Origin: Chloroflexota bacterium
Lineage (GTDB): Bacteria > Chloroflexota > Anaerolineae > Anaerolineales > Villigracilaceae
Length of the DNA stretch: 41,653 nucleotides
Reading direction: 5' to 3'
Assembly: GCA_016235425.1 (NCBI GenBank)
Contig: JACRLC010000021.1
Location: 1-41,653, forward strand
Shown here: piece by piece, positions 21,217 to 29,568 of the stretch
Position numbering within the stretch: position 1 is the stretch's first letter
Layout of the letters: each line of letters starts with the position of its first letter
Position numbers and translations under genes: made by a program
Notes under the pieces: generated by a model
Databases searched by the model: none
What the model saw: the letters and a program-made list of their open reading frames with translations, nothing else
What the model was told of the DNA's origin: nothing

Positions 21217-22425
21217 TTGATATTGCTCGCCCGTCACAGTCACCAGCCGGACGCAAACCCTGCGCCCGGTCTTGATTTTTAATTCAAGAGGAAGAACTCC
21301 GCTTCGCGCGTGACGTTGGGCCTGCGCGGCGCTCTTGAATAGTTTTCCATCCCAGGCTGGATCCACCTCCCAATAATCCAACTCGAGAGCAGTTTCCAAA
21401 CTGACAGAATTTTGCGCCAGGTTTATCTTCGTCTTTTTGGGGTGGGCAAAGGATAGCCGGGCCGAAGATTCATATTCCAAAGAAAACACAGAATTCGATT
21501 CCGAAAGGCGGCTTTGCGTCGTGTGGACAGCGCGCAGGGTCTCATCACAGGCAATAAACCTGCGTCCGTGACAGGCGGCTACAAAAGGAGTCGTCCCCGA
21601 ACCGCAGAAAAAGTCAGCGACCAAATCACCGGGGTTGGACGAGGCCAGGATAATGCGTTCCAGCAGAGCCTCCGGCTTTTGGGTGGGATAGCCGGTACGC
21701 TCGTTGTGCAAGCGCGCGACCACCGGGAAATACCACCAATCTTCCGGAACTTTGCCGCGATCCAAATCCGGCACTTTGCCGAAACCCGCTTTGCGTGATG
21801 ACCTAAAGGTTGTAACTGTATTTGGGTTATACGGCTCACGCACGGCGTCAGCGTTGAAAGTGTAATCCCTGCCTTTCACGCAAGCCAAAATCGTATCGTG
21901 CTTGCGGTTGAAGGCGCGCTTGATCGGCGACGGGCCATGATATGCCCAGATGATTTCATTCAACAAATTATCTTCGCCGAAAAATTCATCCAATAAAAGG
22001 CGGGCGTAGGCGTCTGCGTGCCAGTCGAGGTGGAGGTACAGCGTCCCATTTGGAGAGAGCAGACGGTACATCAACTCCAGGCGTTCATATAAAAATTGCA
22101 GGTAGGAATCAAGGTCGAGCCAGGCATCGTGGTAGCCTTCGGCTAACTGCCATTCTTCAGGCTTGCGCGAATCCTCCCCGCGGCCAATGCGGGCTGAGAA
22201 TTTGCGGTTGGTAAAAAATGGCGGGTCGGCGTAAATGAGGTTGATGCGGCCTTCGTATTCAGGCAGGAGCGCGGACATTACCGCGAGATTATCCCCTCGG
22301 ATCAATCGGCTCTCCGGGCGCGCATTTGGGTAGCCGAGTCCGTTCGGGTGGATGATCGAGTCTTGTATAAGGGAGGCAGGTTTGGGGGCCGCGTGATGCT
22401 TGCCCGGCCAGGTGAGTGAAGGCAT
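21205..22425 (-). CDS. Beta-class DNA methyltransferase (N6-adenine or N4-cytosine), solitary
   Basis: 406 residues. Motif order is beta class: IV, IYADPPFF (Asp67-Pro-Pro-Phe70), then the target-recognition region (about 90-235), then YPTQKPEALL (246-255) and motif I, DFFCGSGTT (271-279), which binds S-adenosylmethionine. A C-terminal extension of about 110 residues (about 295-406) follows the core. No restriction endonuclease gene is adjacent, so it is an orphan methyltransferase, possibly regulatory or a relic of a restriction system. Its stop overlaps the regulator gene by 12 bp in convergent orientation. Confidence 0.9.
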   Translation of the reverse strand: MPSLTWPGKHHAAPKPASLIQDSIIHPNGLGYPNARPESRLIRGDNLAVMSALLPEYEGRINLIYADPPFFTNRKFSARIGRGEDSRKPEEWQLAEGYHDAWLDLDSYLQFLYERLELMYRLLSPNGTLYLHLDWHADAYARLLLDEFFGEDNLLNEIIWAYHGPSPIKRAFNRKHDTILACVKGRDYTFNADAVREPYNPNTVTTFRSSRKAGFGKVPDLDRGKVPEDWWYFPVVARLHNERTGYPTQKPEALLERIILASSNPGDLVADFFCGSGTTPFVAACHGRRFIACDETLRAVHTTQSRLSESNSVFSLEYESSARLSFAHPKKTKINLAQNSVSLETALELDYWEVDPAWDGKLFKSAAQAQRHARSGVLPLELKIKTGRRVCVRLVTVTGEQYQLDI

Positions 22426-22486
22426 GGGATGTGTCTAATGTTCCGGTGTAGAGTCTGTTTGGGATCAGGAAGTCCCGCAAAAGAAT

Positions 22487-23569
22487 TTAGTTGTGGATTT
22501 CCACTTGCGTGCCGCGCGTGCTGTGGTTGGAGATGGCCTGCGTGGTGTGCGGCGGGCGCGCCCAGCGGAAGATCCAGTTGGCTTCGTTGGAGCGCATGTT
22601 GACACAGCCGTGACTCATGGGCGTGCCGAAGTTTTCGTGCCAGTAGGTCCCGTGAAATGCGTGGCCGACCTCAGTAAAGAAGGATGTCCACGGGACGCCG
22701 GGCAGAACGTAGCCATCGGCGTCGGCGAGCAGGTTGCCTTTCTCGCCGAGGTTGAAATAGCTGTTGCCCATGTGTTTGGAAGGGTATTTGTCAATGATGT
22801 CGAATTTTCCGCTGGGAGTGGTAGTGGAAAGTCCCCTGTCGCCGCTGATGCCGCCGCCGGGAATGCCGGAGGAAATTGTGGTCTCGAAGACGACCTTCCC
22901 GTATTCGTATGCAGTGAGTCTTTGCGTTGTCAGATTGACTTCAATTTTCTTTTGTTCGGGCGGAACGTCGGGACTGATGGGATCGAACATTTCAAGCGGG
23001 AGCATTCGCAGGTGCATGGCGCGCACGTAATACGGGACATTTGAATCCAACTCGTCGTAGATGCGATACCAATCCGGCGAGCCATCCGGGCCGGCCTGCG
23101 CCAATTGATCGACCCAGTGGACGGAGCTGTAATACAGTGGTGGAAGGAGTTCCTGCCAGCTTTTGGTGGTTTTGATGTAGCGATAGGCCTGCGTAAATGG
23201 AACAGTCACTTCGGCAAGAAGACGCGTGCCCTCAGGGATGGATTGGGGCTTTTGGTAAATGAACCTGACGCGTTGCAGGCGTCCGCGATGCAAATAACCT
23301 CCCCACACCCGATACCAGACTGGGTTATGCTTCGGTTCCTTCGCAATGACTTCTTCATAAACGTGGACAAGCTCATCGCGCACGACCATGCGAACGATGT
23401 CGCTGTCGTCGGTGGGTTCCCTGCGAACAGGCATTTCGGCGGTTGCGATGCGAACGAGGCTGCTATCGTCAAAATCCGCGAGGTTGGGAAGAAATGGGCC
23501 GGCCGCCATACCTCCCAGGGTGAGACCGCCAACTTTGAGGAAATCACGCCTTGAAAATCTGGATTTCAT
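22487..23569 (-). CDS. Tat-exported L,D-transpeptidase (YkuD domain)
   Basis: 360 residues. The N-terminus has a twin-arginine signal (SRRDFLK, residues 6-12) and a hydrophobic stretch to about 28. Residues 40-190 contain a likely SH3-like region. The YkuD domain (about 207-335) shows HGTYWHENFGTPMSHGCVNM with His306, His320 and catalytic Cys322. Such enzymes form 3-3 peptidoglycan cross-links or attach proteins outside the membrane. That is notable because many Chloroflexota have unusual walls. TACAAT (23577-23582) lies 7 nt before the ATG with no Shine-Dalgarno sequence, indicating a leaderless mRNA. Confidence 0.92.
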   Translation of the reverse strand: MKSRFSRRDFLKVGGLTLGGMAAGPFLPNLADFDDSSLVRIATAEMPVRREPTDDSDIVRMVVRDELVHVYEEVIAKEPKHNPVWYRVWGGYLHRGRLQRVRFIYQKPQSIPEGTRLLAEVTVPFTQAYRYIKTTKSWQELLPPLYYSSVHWVDQLAQAGPDGSPDWYRIYDELDSNVPYYVRAMHLRMLPLEMFDPISPDVPPEQKKIEVNLTTQRLTAYEYGKVVFETTISSGIPGGGISGDRGLSTTTPSGKFDIIDKYPSKHMGNSYFNLGEKGNLLADADGYVLPGVPWTSFFTEVGHAFHGTYWHENFGTPMSHGCVNMRSNEANWIFRWARPPHTTQAISNHSTRGTQVEIHN

Positions 23570-23576
23570 GGCGAGG

Positions 23577-23582
23577 ATTGTA
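23577..23582 (-). promoter_or_regulatory. -10 box of L,D-transpeptidase gene (leaderless)
   Basis: TACAAT on the minus strand with 7 nt (CCTCGCC) to the ATG. Confidence 0.55.
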
Positions 23583-23620
23583 CCCTAGAATCTTTAAGAT
23601 TTAATGGCTTACCTTACGCA

Positions 23621-23693
23621 CCCTCACCCTACCCCTCTCCCTTCGGGAGAGGGGACTCCCTTCCCTTTTCGGGGGAAGGGTTGGGGATGAGGG
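23621..23693. repeat. Double-hairpin repeat, copy 2 (inverted)
   Basis: Reverse-complement relative of 10135-10210: CCCTCACCCT, then CCTCTCCCTTCGGGAGAGG, then CCCTTCCC...GGGAAGGG, ending GGGGATGAGGG. Here it is intergenic. Confidence 0.85.
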
Positions 23694-23731
23694 AGAGCCA
23701 CTGTGTAACATCAGTAATGAGAGGCGGGAAC

Positions 23732-23765
23732 AAAAAACCGCCCTTCGCGTGGCGGAGGGCGGTTT
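23732..23765 (-). terminator. Intrinsic terminator of SWIM gene
   Basis: On the minus strand AAACCGCCCTCCGC pairs with GCGAAGGGCGGTTT, with six T following. It is just after the SWIM gene stop at 23782. Confidence 0.85.
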
Positions 23766-23781
23766 GTGTATTCAATTGTAA

Positions 23782-24024
23782 TCAGGCTTGCACAGATTCG
23801 GGGATCATATCTTTGAGCAGGATTTCGAGGGCCATGGTGTGGCCGCAGCGCTGGTGAGTGATGAAGAATTCGCAATCGCAGGTAAACGTGCCGTTATCAA
23901 ATGTGACTTGATGTTCGTTGTTATCGCCGTGGAAAGTAAGGTTGAATTTGTTGAAGCGGAAGCGCTTCCGGTCTTCTGCGTATCTTTTTGCTTTTTCGAG
24001 CTTGCCGATCAGTCCGTAGTCCAT
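23782..24024 (-). CDS. Small SWIM-type zinc-finger protein
   Basis: 80 residues. CDC at about 49-51 followed by HQRCGH (about 57-62) gives the CxC...CxH zinc pattern of SWIM domains, on a beta-hairpin start (HQVTFDNGTFTCDCEFF). SWIM fingers bind DNA or proteins; here the protein is just the finger plus a basic N-terminus (KAKRYAEDRKRFRF). AAGGAG sits 9 nt before the ATG. It has a private consensus promoter 128 bp upstream and a terminator hairpin between promoter and gene, so its expression may be attenuated. Confidence 0.85.
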   Translation of the reverse strand: MDYGLIGKLEKAKRYAEDRKRFRFNKFNLTFHGDNNEHQVTFDNGTFTCDCEFFITHQRCGHTMALEILLKDMIPESVQA

Positions 24025-24056
24025 TTTTTAGTTCTCCTTTTCGGGAAGAAAATAAA

Positions 24057-24087
24057 CAAAAAGACACGCGGGGATAACCGCGTGTCT
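24057..24087 (-). terminator. Leader terminator upstream of SWIM gene
   Basis: AGACACGCGG and CCGCGTGTCT (24062-24071 and 24078-24087) form a perfect 10-bp stem around GGATAA/TTATCC, followed on the minus strand by TTTTTGTTTATTTT. It sits between the SWIM promoter and the SWIM start codon, so it is either an attenuator or a barrier to read-through from the GH13 gene. Confidence 0.85.
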
Positions 24088-24091
24088 CGTC

Positions 24092-24127
24092 TCACCAAAT
24101 CATCGTCTTTTCCTCAAATAAGCGCAT
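24092..24127 (-). CDS. Possible leader mini-frame (MRLFEEKTMIW)
   Basis: An 11-codon frame in the SWIM leader ending Trp-stop directly before the terminator hairpin. An internal ATG (MIW) is preceded by GAGGA. Size and position are those of a leader peptide, but no repeated amino acid points to a signal, so this may be chance. Confidence 0.25.
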   Translation of the reverse strand: MRLFEEKTMIW

Positions 24128-24151
24128 AGGACAGATCTACCTTATGTTGGC

Positions 24152-24180
24152 AGTATAGCCCCATTCAAAGTGCAAGTCAA
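24152..24180 (-). promoter_or_regulatory. Promoter of SWIM gene leader
   Basis: TTGACT (24175-24180), a 17-nt spacer and TATACT (24152-24157) on the minus strand. Transcription would start near 24145 and run about 120 nt before the ATG. Confidence 0.85.
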
Positions 24181-24290
24181 CACCCAAACGGGGGGTGTAA
24201 TGAAATCGTATGGAACTTGTAGGGTTGGGGGATGCAAGGGACTATACGCATCTCGCGGGATAAAAAGCGGATTCCGTTAAATAACATCCA

Positions 24291-27224
24291 CTACAACTGG
24301 GAAGATTTCTTTTTATTCCTGATTCCAGCTTTTGGCTTTATGGCAGTATTCAAGGCTTTTGTTGATTTCTTTACCGAGGGACTTTTCTTCTTCGCCGCTT
24401 TTTTACTTGAAGCAGAACCTTTACCCGTTGATGCTTTCTTTGGCATTTTAGAATTTTTCACTACCTGCTTTACAACTTTCTTCGTTGCCTTTTTCTGCTT
24501 TTCAGCGGGTTTCTTCGCCGCGGCCTTCGTGCTGACAGATTTCTTCCCAATTTCCTTTTTCGCCACAGCCTTCTTCACAGCAGACTTGCGCGGCTTCTTG
24601 ACTTTTGGCGTTTCAACTTCCTCAATCACTTTCGCGCCGAACATTTCATTCCACTTTCCTTGCATAGACTCTACGCCAGCGCCATTCAATGCGTCATTTA
24701 CCAATTCCCAATCACTTCCCTCCACGAATGTCCAATCCATGAACACGTGATGTTGGTATGCGCCGAGTTCGGCATACATGCCTTTGTCCCATAATTCAGC
24801 GCAGGGATGGATGTATTCCAAATGCGTGACGTAATCCTTGAAGATGACGTAACCTTCGCGCGGCAAAGCCAGCGCTTCGCCGAGGGGTTTTTGAATCAAC
24901 TGTCCTATGTTTTTATCCAGCGCGGCGGCGGAGGTTTTGATCCAGCCGCGGGTATCGGCGAATTTGTTATGGTAGATGACCAGGCCACGTTCATCTGCAA
25001 AGCGATTTGAGTAAGCAAAGACATTTTCGTCTACGCGGTCGTTGGCGGTAAAAAAGTCGTAGAGCTGGAATGCGTCCACTTCGGCGAACAGGTATCGGCG
25101 GTGAAGGATCGGGAAAATTTTCCATTCGTGGCCGCGGATGAGTCCCTCATTCGGCATCTCGTCCCATTTTGGTTTGCGGAACTCCATCCCATATTTTTCG
25201 CGGAAGCCTTCAACCTGTCCGTGACCGATCATGGGCAGGCCGGGCAAAGTGGCGAGGACCGTACACACGCCGAAATATTTATCGCCGTCGCCGAACTGCT
25301 CGACGGCGGTCTTTTCATCGGGGTTGTTCATGAAGTTGACGTAACGCTTGAGGATCTGCGGATCGAATTCCAGCGTGTTCTTGATGGCGGCGCGATACTT
25401 CTCGTTGTCTTCGTCGCGCAACATGTGCATGAACGCCGAATTGTAAACACGGTGCATCCCCAGTGTGCGGACAAAATAGCCTTCAAGCATCCAGAACGCT
25501 TCAGCCAGAAGGAGCGTATCCGGCACCTCGACTGCGACGCGGTCAACCACTTCGCGCCAAAACTCATTTGGGAGCGCCGCGTCAAAATCGGACCTGGTCA
25601 TGCCGTGCTCAGCCCGCGAGGGGATCGCGCCGCCCGCGCCGGGTTCGGGAAACCACAAGCGTTGGATGTGTTTCTTTGCAAGTGTCATAGCCGCGTCGAA
25701 GCGGATGACCGGGAAGTTGCGCGCCACGTGCAAAATGGTTTGGATCACCGCTTCGCGCACTTCGGCTTTGGAGTAATCGAGTTGCGCTGTGTCGTTCCAC
25801 GGGAAGGATGTGCCGTCGTTGCCATGATAAATGCAGCGTGTTTCGTTTGAAGCGCGGTCAAAACGTTTGAACACCACCGAAGCATCCGAATGGTTGTAAT
25901 AATGGTCTTCGAGAATGATGCCCGCGCGGCCGTCGTCCGAGAGGTCTTCGGAGTCGAAAGTGTAGGAAGGATACGGCGGATACGAAAGCGACAGGAACCA
26001 GTCGGGATGATCCATCACCCAATTTGAGTCAATGCCCATGTGGTTTGGAACCATGTCCGCGGAGAGACGCACGCCGCGTTGCCAGGCGCGCGTCCGCAAG
26101 TTGGAGAGCGCCTCCCAGCCGCCGAGATCGTCCGCGATGTCGTAGGAATACAGGGAATACGCGGAGGCGACGGCGTCACCATCTCCCATGCGCTGTTTGA
26201 TTCGCTGGCTGGCGCGACTGCGCTCCCACAAGCCAATCAGCCACAGGCCTGTAAAGCCGCGCGAGGCGAGCAAATCCAATTCCGCGTCGGGGATTTGGTC
26301 GAGCGTCTTGATCCAACGTCCGTATTTGCGTGAAAGCTGTTCGAGCCAAACGTAGGAATTCTTTGCAATTAGCACGAGCCGCGGCATCCAATCGCGGTCG
26401 GGGCTGTAGCGTTCGTATTCGGGTTCACCGCCGTAGGTTGGCACTTCAGCGGAAAAATGAAAATGGCCCGGCCCCTGGTGTCGGATGACTTCTTCGCGGA
26501 TGAAATCCATGCCGCGCAGGATGCGGTTGACGAACGCATCGCCCAGCACGTCCCCCCATTTATCGAGAATGAACTGCAATTGCCCTTCGAGCGAATAAGG
26601 CGAGGCCAGCGCGGGAGCGCGCAGAATGTCAATCAGACTCTCCGGCGACTTTCCCCCGGCATCCAGCGACGCGAATTGGAACAGGAAACTTTCAAGGCCG
26701 CTCACAAATTGAACGTAGGCATTTATTTGACGCAATGGGGCTTCGTCGAACAATTCAAGATACGGATGGATGGCGGGATTCAGGTTGGCATTGTTGACCA
26801 GCAAAAGTTCCTCGATGTAATGCTCGCGGAGTTTTTCATCCCTGACCGCGATGTATTCCGCGGCGGTGATTTCTCCGCGATAAACGGTCATCGGCGGAAA
26901 TCGCTCGATAAAATTCACGAAGACTGAATCAAAGTCATTGCCCAGAATGGACAGGAGGTGCAGGGCCGCGTTCGTCAGGAGGCCATGATTGCGCGAGATA
27001 TATTGATGAACCAGCACGCGCAAAGCCTCGTCAATTAAGAAAAGTGCATAAATATCGGAGGCAGGTATCGGGTCCGCGCGATGCGCTGATATTTGGGCCG
27101 CGAATGCCCGGGCGGAGGAATAATCCTCAAAGATCACGCGTCCGCCGGGGCGGAAGAAGTCCGCAGAAAAATTGTATTTGATCCGGGAGGTTTTGGAGGT
27201 GAGCATACGGCAATGATAACTCAT
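24291..27224 (-). CDS. GH13 alpha-amylase-family protein with histone H1-like lysine tail
   Basis: 977 residues from ATG 27224 (ATG 27206 also possible). An N-terminal helical domain (about 20-320) precedes a GH13 barrel (about 325-690). Conserved regions: GFTGLWLIGLWERS; region I, ADMVPNHMG (about 387); region II, VIRFDAAM with the nucleophile Asp (about 507); region III, LLLAEAFW with the acid Glu (about 570); region IV, MNNPDEKTA with the stabilising Asp (about 632; NPD replaces the usual NHD). A likely beta domain follows. The last 105 residues (about 870-977) are an Ala/Lys/Ser-rich tail (KKPRKSAVKKAVAKK and similar) like histone H1 or AlgP. There is no signal peptide, so it is probably cytoplasmic and acts on alpha-glucan; the exact reaction is not assigned. 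It is divergent from a histidine kinase. Confidence 0.85.
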   Translation of the reverse strand: MSYHCRMLTSKTSRIKYNFSADFFRPGGRVIFEDYSSARAFAAQISAHRADPIPASDIYALFLIDEALRVLVHQYISRNHGLLTNAALHLLSILGNDFDSVFVNFIERFPPMTVYRGEITAAEYIAVRDEKLREHYIEELLLVNNANLNPAIHPYLELFDEAPLRQINAYVQFVSGLESFLFQFASLDAGGKSPESLIDILRAPALASPYSLEGQLQFILDKWGDVLGDAFVNRILRGMDFIREEVIRHQGPGHFHFSAEVPTYGGEPEYERYSPDRDWMPRLVLIAKNSYVWLEQLSRKYGRWIKTLDQIPDAELDLLASRGFTGLWLIGLWERSRASQRIKQRMGDGDAVASAYSLYSYDIADDLGGWEALSNLRTRAWQRGVRLSADMVPNHMGIDSNWVMDHPDWFLSLSYPPYPSYTFDSEDLSDDGRAGIILEDHYYNHSDASVVFKRFDRASNETRCIYHGNDGTSFPWNDTAQLDYSKAEVREAVIQTILHVARNFPVIRFDAAMTLAKKHIQRLWFPEPGAGGAIPSRAEHGMTRSDFDAALPNEFWREVVDRVAVEVPDTLLLAEAFWMLEGYFVRTLGMHRVYNSAFMHMLRDEDNEKYRAAIKNTLEFDPQILKRYVNFMNNPDEKTAVEQFGDGDKYFGVCTVLATLPGLPMIGHGQVEGFREKYGMEFRKPKWDEMPNEGLIRGHEWKIFPILHRRYLFAEVDAFQLYDFFTANDRVDENVFAYSNRFADERGLVIYHNKFADTRGWIKTSAAALDKNIGQLIQKPLGEALALPREGYVIFKDYVTHLEYIHPCAELWDKGMYAELGAYQHHVFMDWTFVEGSDWELVNDALNGAGVESMQGKWNEMFGAKVIEEVETPKVKKPRKSAVKKAVAKKEIGKKSVSTKAAAKKPAEKQKKATKKVVKQVVKNSKMPKKASTGKGSASSKKAAKKKSPSVKKSTKALNTAIKPKAGIRNKKKSSQL

Positions 27225-27240
27225 GTTTGCTTTGATTTGA

Positions 27241-27248
27241 GTTATACT
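27241..27248. promoter_or_regulatory. Overlapping divergent -10 boxes
   Basis: The 8 bp GTTATACT read TATACT on the plus strand (27243-27248, 8 nt before the kinase ATG) and TATAAC on the minus strand (27246-27241, 16 nt before the GH13 ATG). Polymerases for the two genes should exclude one another. Confidence 0.5.
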
Positions 27249-27256
27249 TTCGCAAC

Positions 27257-29536
27257 ATGCCTGCATTCGATCCTGCACTTGTGCGCTTCACCATCCTGCT
27301 TCTGCTGGCCGCGTTGTATTTGCCTGTCATCGTATATGCGATCCGCAATCGCGAGGGACAGGAATCCGCCGTATGGCTGGTGGTCTTTTATTCACTGCTT
27401 GGGTTGTCCCTGGGAGTAGGCGAGGCCTATTGGCATGAAGGGGTTATCGGGGATGCAGCATCACAGTTTCTTAATGACACTGAAATTTATGGCGCGTTCG
27501 CACTTGCGATCATGGCGATGTTCGTCATCCAAACCTTCCTGCGAAAATCATCATGGTGGGTCTGGTTTGGTTTTGCGTCGTTGTGGGCGCTTGTGCTGAC
27601 GCTGTTTTTGTCGAACGCATTCAACCTGCCGGACCCGGTGTGGACAAACGGCACGTTACTCCTGCCGCGCGCGCGGCTTGCGCCGGGCTGGGCCGTGCTA
27701 GGCTGGCTGATATTAATCATCAGCGCCATTATCACCGTTGCCAATGCCGCGCGGCACGCGCGCCAGCCGCTTTATCGCAACCGCTTGAATTATTGGACTC
27801 CCACATTCCTGTTGATGCTTGCCAACGACATCATGCTTTTCGCAGGCGTGGAAATTGCCGGCAATCCCCTGCGATTGGGCATTGCGCTCCTCATGGCATA
27901 CATCGTTTGCACGCACGATATGCCGGACATGCGCCAAATCCTGCGACGCGCAGTGGTGTATGTCATTACCACGATACTGATCGTCGGCCTGTACGCGGCG
28001 GGGTTCACGGCATTGGAATCGGCGTTTGGCTCACAGCAAAATTTCAACCCCCTGGTTCTCGGAGCGATCGTTTCGCTAATTCTGGCGCTGATCTTTACCC
28101 CGCTGGTAAGCGGCGTCCGCCGTCTTGTGGGCGTGTGGATGAAGGTGGATCAATACAATCCCAGCCGCACACTTCATGAATACAGCCAGAGCGTCAGCAA
28201 CATTCTGGACATGGATCGCCTGGCAAGTGTGGCGGTGGGCATCACGCTTGAGATCATGCAAATCGAACGCGGCTTTCTCTTCCTTGTGGACTCGGACCGG
28301 GAGGCAAGCGGGCAAAAAAAATATCGCCTGCGTTCGGCGCGCAGTCCTGAAGAAAGACAAATGATCGCGATTGAGCTGGATGACGACAGCCCGATCGTTT
28401 CCTATTTCATCCGCGAACAGCGCCCGCTTCTTCAATATGACCTGGACCTGCTTCCGATATATCGGTCTGCTTCGCCTGTTGAGCGCGACTGGTTCGACAA
28501 CCTGCAATCCGAAGTGTACGTGCCGATCTTCGCCAAACGCCAGTGGATCGGCCTGCTCGCCTTCGGCTCGAAGCTCAGCGGCAACCGCTACACAGACGAA
28601 GACCTCGTCACCTTGAGCGCGCTCGCCAACCAGACCGCGGTCGCATTGGAAAATGCGCGTTTGGTGGATAACCTGATGCGCCTCAACACCGAACTGCGGA
28701 CGGCGCGCCGCGCGCTCGAAAAGAACAACCGCGACCTGGAACGCATCGACCAGGCCAAGTCCGATTTCATCAGCATCGCTTCGCACGAACTACGCACCCC
28801 GCTGACGGTCATCAAAGGCTACACCGAGATGATCCTTGAAGACTCGAACCTCGACCCAAATTTGAAAATGGTGATGAAGGGCATCCACGACGGGACGAAC
28901 CGCCTGCACGAAGTGATGGATTCGATGTTCGACATCGCGCAGATCGACGCGCGCTCACTCATGCCGCATCTTCAATCCGTGGATTTGAGCGTGTTGATCC
29001 TCGAAGTGTGCAATTCGCTGGAAAAAATGATCAAGGAACGACGGCAATTACTGACCATCGAACTCCCCATGCTCCCGCTCGTCAAATCCGACCCGAACCT
29101 CCTGCGAAAACTCTTTCACCACTTAACGAATAATGCCATCAAGTTCACCCCAAACAATGGCAGGATCAGGATTTCAGGGCGTTCCATCCCGCCGGTCATT
29201 GACCTGCCGGAGGGCGCAGTGGAAATCATTGTCAGCGATACGGGCGTGGGTGTGGATCCCAACTTTCGCGAGATCATCTTTACCAAGTTCTACCAGCCCG
29301 GCGATCTGGGCAAACATTCCACAAGCAAAATGCGCTTCAAAGGCAGTGGCGCAGGCCTGGGACTGGCGTTATCCAAAGGCATTGTGGAAGCGCACGGCGG
29401 ACGCATCTGGGTGGAAAGTCCCGGCTACGACGAAATCCATTTTCCGGGGAGTGAATTTCACGTGCTGTTACCGTTGACCAAACCGGCGGAGGACGAGTCA
29501 ATCAAGGTCAGTGAGCCCGTGAAATCACAGATCTGA
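27257..29536 (+). CDS. Membrane sensor histidine kinase with GAF domain
   Basis: 759 residues. The N-terminal half (about 8-290) has about eight to nine hydrophobic helices. A linker, then a GAF-like domain (about 310-475: LASVAVGITLEIMQIERGFLFLVD, VYVPIFAKRQWIGLLAFGS, LVTLSALANQTAVALENARL). A short coiled coil is followed by HisKA with phospho-acceptor His510 (IASHELRTPLTVIKGY). The ATPase domain has the N box (LTNNAIKFTPNNG), G1 (DTGVGV) and G2 (GSGAGLGLALSKGIVEAHGG). No receiver or partner regulator is adjacent. The -10 box lies 8 nt before the ATG with no Shine-Dalgarno sequence. It is divergent from the GH13 gene, with overlapping promoters. Confidence 0.93.
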   Translation: MPAFDPALVRFTILLLLAALYLPVIVYAIRNREGQESAVWLVVFYSLLGLSLGVGEAYWHEGVIGDAASQFLNDTEIYGAFALAIMAMFVIQTFLRKSSWWVWFGFASLWALVLTLFLSNAFNLPDPVWTNGTLLLPRARLAPGWAVLGWLILIISAIITVANAARHARQPLYRNRLNYWTPTFLLMLANDIMLFAGVEIAGNPLRLGIALLMAYIVCTHDMPDMRQILRRAVVYVITTILIVGLYAAGFTALESAFGSQQNFNPLVLGAIVSLILALIFTPLVSGVRRLVGVWMKVDQYNPSRTLHEYSQSVSNILDMDRLASVAVGITLEIMQIERGFLFLVDSDREASGQKKYRLRSARSPEERQMIAIELDDDSPIVSYFIREQRPLLQYDLDLLPIYRSASPVERDWFDNLQSEVYVPIFAKRQWIGLLAFGSKLSGNRYTDEDLVTLSALANQTAVALENARLVDNLMRLNTELRTARRALEKNNRDLERIDQAKSDFISIASHELRTPLTVIKGYTEMILEDSNLDPNLKMVMKGIHDGTNRLHEVMDSMFDIAQIDARSLMPHLQSVDLSVLILEVCNSLEKMIKERRQLLTIELPMLPLVKSDPNLLRKLFHHLTNNAIKFTPNNGRIRISGRSIPPVIDLPEGAVEIIVSDTGVGVDPNFREIIFTKFYQPGDLGKHSTSKMRFKGSGAGLGLALSKGIVEAHGGRIWVESPGYDEIHFPGSEFHVLLPLTKPAEDESIKVSEPVKSQI

Positions 29537-29568
29537 AGGCTGTCTCCCAAAATGCACCCTTGTCAATT

